Below are positions 61,901-64,000 of a DNA stretch of 64,000 nt, one piece after another. Source of the stretch: Pristionchus mayeri (lineage: Eukaryota > Nematoda > Chromadorea > Rhabditida > Neodiplogasteridae); contig BTRK01000002.1 in NCBI GenBank assembly GCA_036245805.1, positions 2,414,689 through 2,478,688 of the forward strand, written 5' to 3'. Made by a program: the position numbers and the translations under genes. Below the pieces are notes generated by a model. That model saw only the letters and a list, made by a program, of their open reading frames with translations. It did no database searches and had not been told where the DNA came from. Numbering within the stretch: position 1 is the stretch's first letter; every line of letters starts with the position of its first letter.

Positions 61901-64000
61901 TTCTGGTACAGTCTAGAAGCTTTGGAACATTTTCGAACTTTCTGGAACATTCTAAAAGCTTTGGAACATTTTCGAACTTTCTGGAACATTCTAGAAGCTT
62001 TGGAACATTTTTGAACTTTCTGGAACATTCTAGAAGCTTTGGAACATTTTTGAACTTTCTGGAACATTCTAGAAGCTTTGAAACATTTTCGAACTTTTTG
62101 GTACAGTCTAGAAGCTTTGGAACATTTTCGAACTTTCTGGAACATTCTAGAAGCTTTTAAACATTTTCGAACTTTCTGGTACAGTCTAGAAGCTTTGGAA
62201 CATTTTCGAACTTTCTGGAACATTCTAGAAGCTTTTAAACATTTTCGAACTTTCTGGAACATTCTAGAAGCTTTGGAACATTTTCGAACTTTCTGGAACA
62301 TTCTAGAAGCTTTTAAACATTTTTGAACTTTCTGGTACAGTCTAGAAGCTTTGAAACATTTTCGAACTTTCTGGTACAGTCTAGAAGCTTTGGAACATTT
62401 TCGAACTTTCTGGAACATTCTAGAAGCTTTTAAACATTTTCGAACTTTCTGGAACATTCTAGAAGCTTTGGAACATTTTTGAACTTTCTGGAACATTCTA
62501 GAAGCTTTGGAACATTTTCGAACTTTCTGGAACATTCTAGAAGCTTTGGAACATTTTCGAACTTTCTGGAACATTCTAGAAGCTTTGGAACATTTCCGAA
62601 CTTTCTGGAACATTCTAGAAGCTTTTGAACATTTTCGAACTTTCTGGAACATTCTAGAAGCTTTTGAACATTTTCGAACTTTCTGGAACATTCTAGAAGC
62701 TTTGGAACATTTTTGAACTTTCTGGAACATTCTAGAAGCTTTGAAACATTTTCGAACTTTCTGGTACAGTCTAGAAGCTTTGGAACATTTTCGAACTTTC
62801 TGGAACATTCTAGAAGCTTTGGAACATTTTCGAACTTTCTGGAACATTCTAGAAGCTTTGGAACATTTTCGAACTTTCTGGAACATTCTAGAAGCTTTGG
62901 AACATTTCCGAACTTTCTGGAACATTCTAGAAGCTTTGGAACATTTTCGAACTTTCTGGAACATTCTAGAAGCTTTGGAACATTTTTGAACTTTCTGGAA
63001 CATTCTAGAAGCTTTTAAACATTTTCGAACTTTCTGGAACATTCTAGAAGCTTTTGAACATTTTCGAACTTTCTGGAACATTCTAAAAGCTTTGGAACAT
63101 TTTCGAACTTTCTGGAACATTCTAGAAGCTTTGGAACATTTTTGAACTTTCTGGAACATTCTAGAAGCTTTGAAACATTTTCGAACTTTCTGGTACAGTC
63201 TAGAAGCTTTGGAATATTTTCGAACTTTCTGGAACATTCTAGAAGCTTTTAAACATTTTCGAACTTTCTGGAACATTCTAGAAGCTTTTAAACATTTTCG
63301 AACTTTCTGGAACATTCTAAAAGCTTTTAAACATTTTCGAACTTTCTGGAACATTCTAGAAGCTTTTGAACATTTTCGAACTTTCTGGAACATTCTAGAA
63401 GCTTTGGAACATTTTCGAACTTTCTGGACATTCTAGAAGCTTTGGAACATTTTTGAACTTTCTGGAACATTCTAGAAGCTTTGAAACATTTTCGAACTTT
63501 CTGGTTCAGTCTAGAAGCTTTGGAACATTTTCGAACTTTCTGGAACATTCTAGAAGCTTTTAAACATTTTCGAACTTTCTGGAACATTCTAGAAGCTTTT
63601 GAACATTTTCGAACTTTCTGGAACATTCTAGAAGCTTTTAAACATTTTCGAACTTTCTGGAACATTCTAGAAGCTTTGGAACATTTTTGAACTTTCTGGA
63701 ACATTCTAGAAGCTTTGAAACATTTTCGAACTTTCTGGTACAGTCTAGAAGCTTTGGAACATTTTCGAACTTTCTGGAACATTCTAGAAGCTTTTAAACA
63801 TTTTCGAACTTTCTGGAACATTCTAGAAGCTTTGGAACATTTTTGAACTTTCTGGAACATTCTAGAAGCTTTGAAACATTTTCGAACTTTCTGGTACAGT
63901 CTAGAAGCTTTGGAACATTTTCGAACTTTCTGGAACATTCTAGAAGCTTTTAAACATTTTCGAACTTTCTGGAACATTCTAGAAGCTTTTAAACATTTTC

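Larger units (their letters stand above)
36848..64000. repeat. 39-bp tandem satellite (~670 copies), runs off the window end
   Basis: Monomers of exactly 39 bp are repeated head to tail, each containing TTCTGGAACATTCTAGAAGC and then CTTTGGAACATTTTC. Variation is confined to a few positions: GGAACATTC or GGTACAGTC; CTTTGGAAC, CTTTGAAAC, CTTTTGAAC or CTTTTAAAC; TTTTCGAAC, TTTTTGAAC or TTTCCGAAC; and rarely TTTTTGG for TTTCTGG. Length divided by 39, less the two inserted MITEs, gives roughly 670 copies. Rare single-base deletions (CTGGACATT near 47019, 48149, 49630 and 63428) recur within larger duplicated blocks. Every standard monomer has overlapping TCTAGA and AAGCTT hexamers. The left edge is against the polypyrimidine tract; the right edge is outside the window. 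Confidence 0.97.
36907..64000. promoter_or_regulatory. Continuous array of heat-shock-element pentamers
   Basis: Number a monomer from the G of CGAAC. GAA triplets stand at 1, 11, 21 and 30, TTC at 6 and 16, and TTT in the TTC places at 26 and 35. All are 5 bp apart except one 4-bp step (26 to 30), so eight pentamers fill 39 bp. Positions 1-23 are five perfect, alternating GAA/TTC units; the first clear example is 36907-36929. HSF trimers recognise three or more inverted nGAAn units at this pitch. The GGTACAGTC variant destroys two units in the affected monomers; the other common variants fall in or near the imperfect part. Function is inferred from sequence only. Confidence 0.7.

Noticed and set aside
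37334..63690. Numerous 60-150-codon plus-strand ORFs reading HFRTFWNILEALE or NFLEHSRSFGTF repeats
   Set aside because: Opposite-strand and alternative-frame readings of the same satellite, broken at regular TTTTTGA variants.
36848..64000. CRISPR-like array
   Set aside because: The 39-bp repeats are contiguous with no unique spacers, no cas genes are present and the context is eukaryotic.
36848..64000. Telomeric or subtelomeric repeat
   Set aside because: No TTAGGC-type repeat is present and the monomer is unrelated to it. The array could be subtelomeric or pericentromeric in position, but nothing here shows it.
36848..64000. A heat-shock protein gene controlled by the HSE array
   Set aside because: No Hsp coding sequence is visible in the window. 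Flanking DNA on the left is repeat, and the right flank is not available.

Overview
The window is eukaryotic and most probably nematode. The three receptor genes belong to a nematode-restricted 7TM chemoreceptor family (SRH/Str type), introns are short with GT...TTTCAG-like boundaries, and DNA transposons and palindromic foldback elements are abundant. About ten small exons per receptor gene is more than is usual in Caenorhabditis and would suit a diplogastrid such as Pristionchus, but that is inference. No prokaryotic feature was seen.

Layout. 1-11.3 kb: two tandem minus-strand srh-like receptor genes (3413-6987 and 7650-9964), each with ten exons whose phases join without a break, surrounded and invaded by palindromic foldback elements. 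12.6-16.1 kb: a plus-strand, partly degraded homeobox-like gene. 16.2-20.0 kb: a convergent minus-strand THAP-domain, transposase-like gene with reading frames that stay open; one intron carries a tRNA-derived, SINE-like sequence. 21.3-22.9 kb: a 1.6 kb palindrome at a TTAA target. 23.3-30.1 kb: a third srh-like gene (ten exons) whose introns hold a 1.27 kb mariner-like element and a 2.3 kb foldback array of about 469-bp units. 32.8-33.0 kb: a dead tandem copy of that gene's first two exons. 33.8-35.6 kb: small hairpins and a palindrome. 35.66-36.83 kb: an almost pure polypyrimidine tract. 36.85 kb to the window end: one satellite of 39-bp monomers, roughly 670 copies by length, interrupted only by two copies of a palindromic TA-target MITE.

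The most striking signal is the satellite. Read as DNA rather than as protein, each 39-bp monomer is eight consecutive GAA/TTC pentamers in alternating orientation (six perfect, two TTT for TTC) with one 4-bp step per monomer. That is the architecture of a heat-shock element (HSE). The locus is thus a >27 kb array of potential HSF-1 sites, a candidate HSF-1 sink or nuclear-stress-body locus comparable in principle to human satellite III. The very long minus-strand ORFs across it follow from 39 being 13 codons and are not treated as genes.
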